Source: Pseudomonadota bacterium
GTDB taxonomy: Bacteria > Pseudomonadota > Gammaproteobacteria > Burkholderiales > Burkholderiaceae_C
Direction: 5' to 3'
Assembly: GCA_023394015.1 (NCBI GenBank)
Contig: JAEXBL010000092.1
Span: forward strand, 1-5,858
DNA: 5,858 nt
Shown: positions 4,878 through 5,858 of the stretch, piece by piece
How the letters are laid out: each line of letters begins with the position of its first letter
Position numbering within the stretch: position 1 is the stretch's first letter
Position numbers and translations under genes: made by a program
Notes under the pieces: model-generated
The model's database searches: none
The model's input: the letters and a program-made list of their open reading frames with translations, nothing else
What the model was told of the DNA's origin: nothing

Positions 4878-4931
4878 GGTCATTGAGCGCAGCGAAGTCA
4901 TGCCTCCTCTCAACGGCCGCGGCACCCACCC

Positions 4932-5801
4932 TCAGTCGAAGAACCAGTCGGCGGCCACCACATCGCCCACGCGCAGGGTGGCGCCGGCGCCGCGCACGAT
5001 GACGGCGTTCATGCCGAAGGTGAGCGCGCCGTCCAGCCGCGCATCGGCGCGGTAGGGGCGCAGGGCCTCCAGCACCTCGGGGCTGGTGCGGCCGGTGGCC
5101 GGGTCCACGTTGGGAATGGGGCAGCGCGGACAGGGCTTGACCAGGCGCAGCAGCACCTCGCCCTCGTCCGTGGCGATGCGCAACTCGGACAGGCGGTCCT
5201 CGTCGTGCGCCTCCAGGCCCGCCAGCACCAAGTTGGGCCGAAAGCGCTCCATGCCGACGGCGGCGTGGCCCGCCACGCCCAGGCGCCGGTTCAGCTCGGC
5301 CAGCGAGGCTTCTCCCAGCACCAGCAGCGGAAAGCCGTCGGCAAACTCGATCGGCGCCTCCAGCCCGCCGGTCCACTGCCTGGACGCCAGCCGCGTCACC
5401 TCGGGGTCGAAGCGCGCCAGCCGCAGGCCGGGGCGGCCGAGAAAGTCGCTGAACCACTGCGCGGCCACGTCGCCCATGTCCCAGGCGTCCAAGGTGTCGT
5501 CCCAGACCTGCACGCGCGCGGGCCGCTCGACCTCGTTCAGCCCCAGATGCAGCGCCAGCATGCCGGGCGCGCGCAGCAGCACCTCCAGCGCCTTGATCTG
5601 CGGCCGCACCAGCACCATGCGCGGCAGCTCGCGCTGGGTGACGAAACGGCCGTCGGCATCGACCACCATCCAGGCGCGGTCCAGATCGAGCCCGGTGGCC
5701 ATCAACCGCGCCTCGCCCAGCGCCACGCCGGCGCAGGACTTGACGGGGTGCACGAACAGGCCGGACACGGTGGCCTGCACATCGGGAGAATCGTTGGACA
5801 T
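4932..5801 (-). CDS. MOSC domain-containing protein (MOSC_N plus MOSC)
   Basis: The 289-residue product has the two-part structure of YcbX/mARC-like molybdenum-cofactor proteins. The N-terminal beta-barrel domain starts LFVHPVKSCAG (15-25) with GLDLDRAWMVVDADGRFVTQR (37-57), and the MOSC domain covers about residues 150-286. MOSC marks are GMERFRPNLVL (183-193) and KPCPRCPIPNVDPATG (222-237). In mARC and YcbX a Cys in the matching motif ligates molybdenum; Cys227 is the best candidate, with Cys224 as the alternative. Known relatives reduce N-hydroxylated compounds such as base analogues. E. coli YcbX carries a C-terminal ferredoxin domain that is absent here: the protein ends WFFD soon after the MOSC fold, so an external electron donor would be needed. 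The ATG at 5799-5801 has a weak ribosome-binding site. It converges on the DUF4395 gene. The fold is secure; the substrate is unknown. Confidence 0.93.
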   Translation of the reverse strand: MSNDSPDVQATVSGLFVHPVKSCAGVALGEARLMATGLDLDRAWMVVDADGRFVTQRELPRMVLVRPQIKALEVLLRAPGMLALHLGLNEVERPARVQVWDDTLDAWDMGDVAAQWFSDFLGRPGLRLARFDPEVTRLASRQWTGGLEAPIEFADGFPLLVLGEASLAELNRRLGVAGHAAVGMERFRPNLVLAGLEAHDEDRLSELRIATDEGEVLLRLVKPCPRCPIPNVDPATGRTSPEVLEALRPYRADARLDGALTFGMNAVIVRGAGATLRVGDVVAADWFFD

Positions 5802-5833
5802 CGGCGGGCGGCCATGCTGAGAAAGATGGCGCG

Positions 5834-5839
5834 ATTCTG
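5834..5839 (-). promoter_or_regulatory. Possible -10 element for the MOSC gene
   Basis: The minus strand reads CAGAAT (four of six matches to TATAAT) about 33 bases upstream of the MOSC start. A -35 would fall at or beyond the window edge and none is recognisable in what remains. Low support. Confidence 0.2.
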
Positions 5840-5858
5840 CGCCATGCGCGGGCCGGGC

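Noticed and set aside
4862..4904. Minus-strand 13-codon frame starting after GAGAGGAGGC at about 4903
   Set aside because: The purine run is too close to the ATG to serve as its ribosome-binding site, and the frame stops after MTSLRSMTGAFAP within the pentamer repeat region.

Overview
The window is high-GC bacterial chromosome with tightly packed housekeeping and conserved genes. Base composition, the protein variants and the gene order all point to Burkholderiales, most likely Comamonadaceae (the Acidovorax/Alicycliphilus/Ottowia type). Clues are the short 77-residue Fis coded just after dusB, the DusB, YqaA, AlkB and YchF variants, and intergenic repeats of a style I associate with that family. 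The family placement is inference; no rRNA or tRNA is present to settle it.

Layout, left to right. Positions 1-135 are intergenic and hold a perfect heptanucleotide array (nine GCGTTGA units) just downstream of fis. On the minus strand dusB (372-1409) is followed by fis (136-369), with only two bases between stop and start, so this is a coupled operon. A divergent promoter region (1410-1538) separates it from a plus-strand pair: a YqaA-like inner membrane protein (1539-2042) and alkB (2105-2758). Next comes a 154-base convergent gap containing a compound hairpin element, then ychF on the minus strand (2913-4007). Positions 4008-4328 hold no intact gene. They carry the ychF leader and promoter, the promoter of the next gene with a 14-bp perfect palindrome, and an inverted, degenerate copy of part of ychF itself. 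A DUF4395 membrane protein (4329-4757, plus) faces a MOSC-domain protein (4932-5801, minus) across a 174-base gap filled with a dyad-symmetric array of ATGAC/GTCAT pentamers.

The genes do not form one pathway. They cover tRNA modification (dusB), nucleoid/transcription regulation (fis), oxidative repair of alkylated DNA and RNA (alkB), a ribosome-associated ATPase (ychF), two small inner membrane proteins and one probable molybdenum-cofactor protein. I see no defence island, CRISPR array, transposase, phage gene or novel multi-gene system.

The most unusual signal is the roughly 81-base inverted copy of ychF codons 32-58 placed in ychF's own 5' leader. Its core is a perfect 22-bp inverted match, so the ychF mRNA could fold into a long-range stem enclosing its ribosome-binding site and start codon. 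The heptamer array, the convergent-gap repeat elements and the palindrome at the DUF4395 promoter are secondary points of interest.
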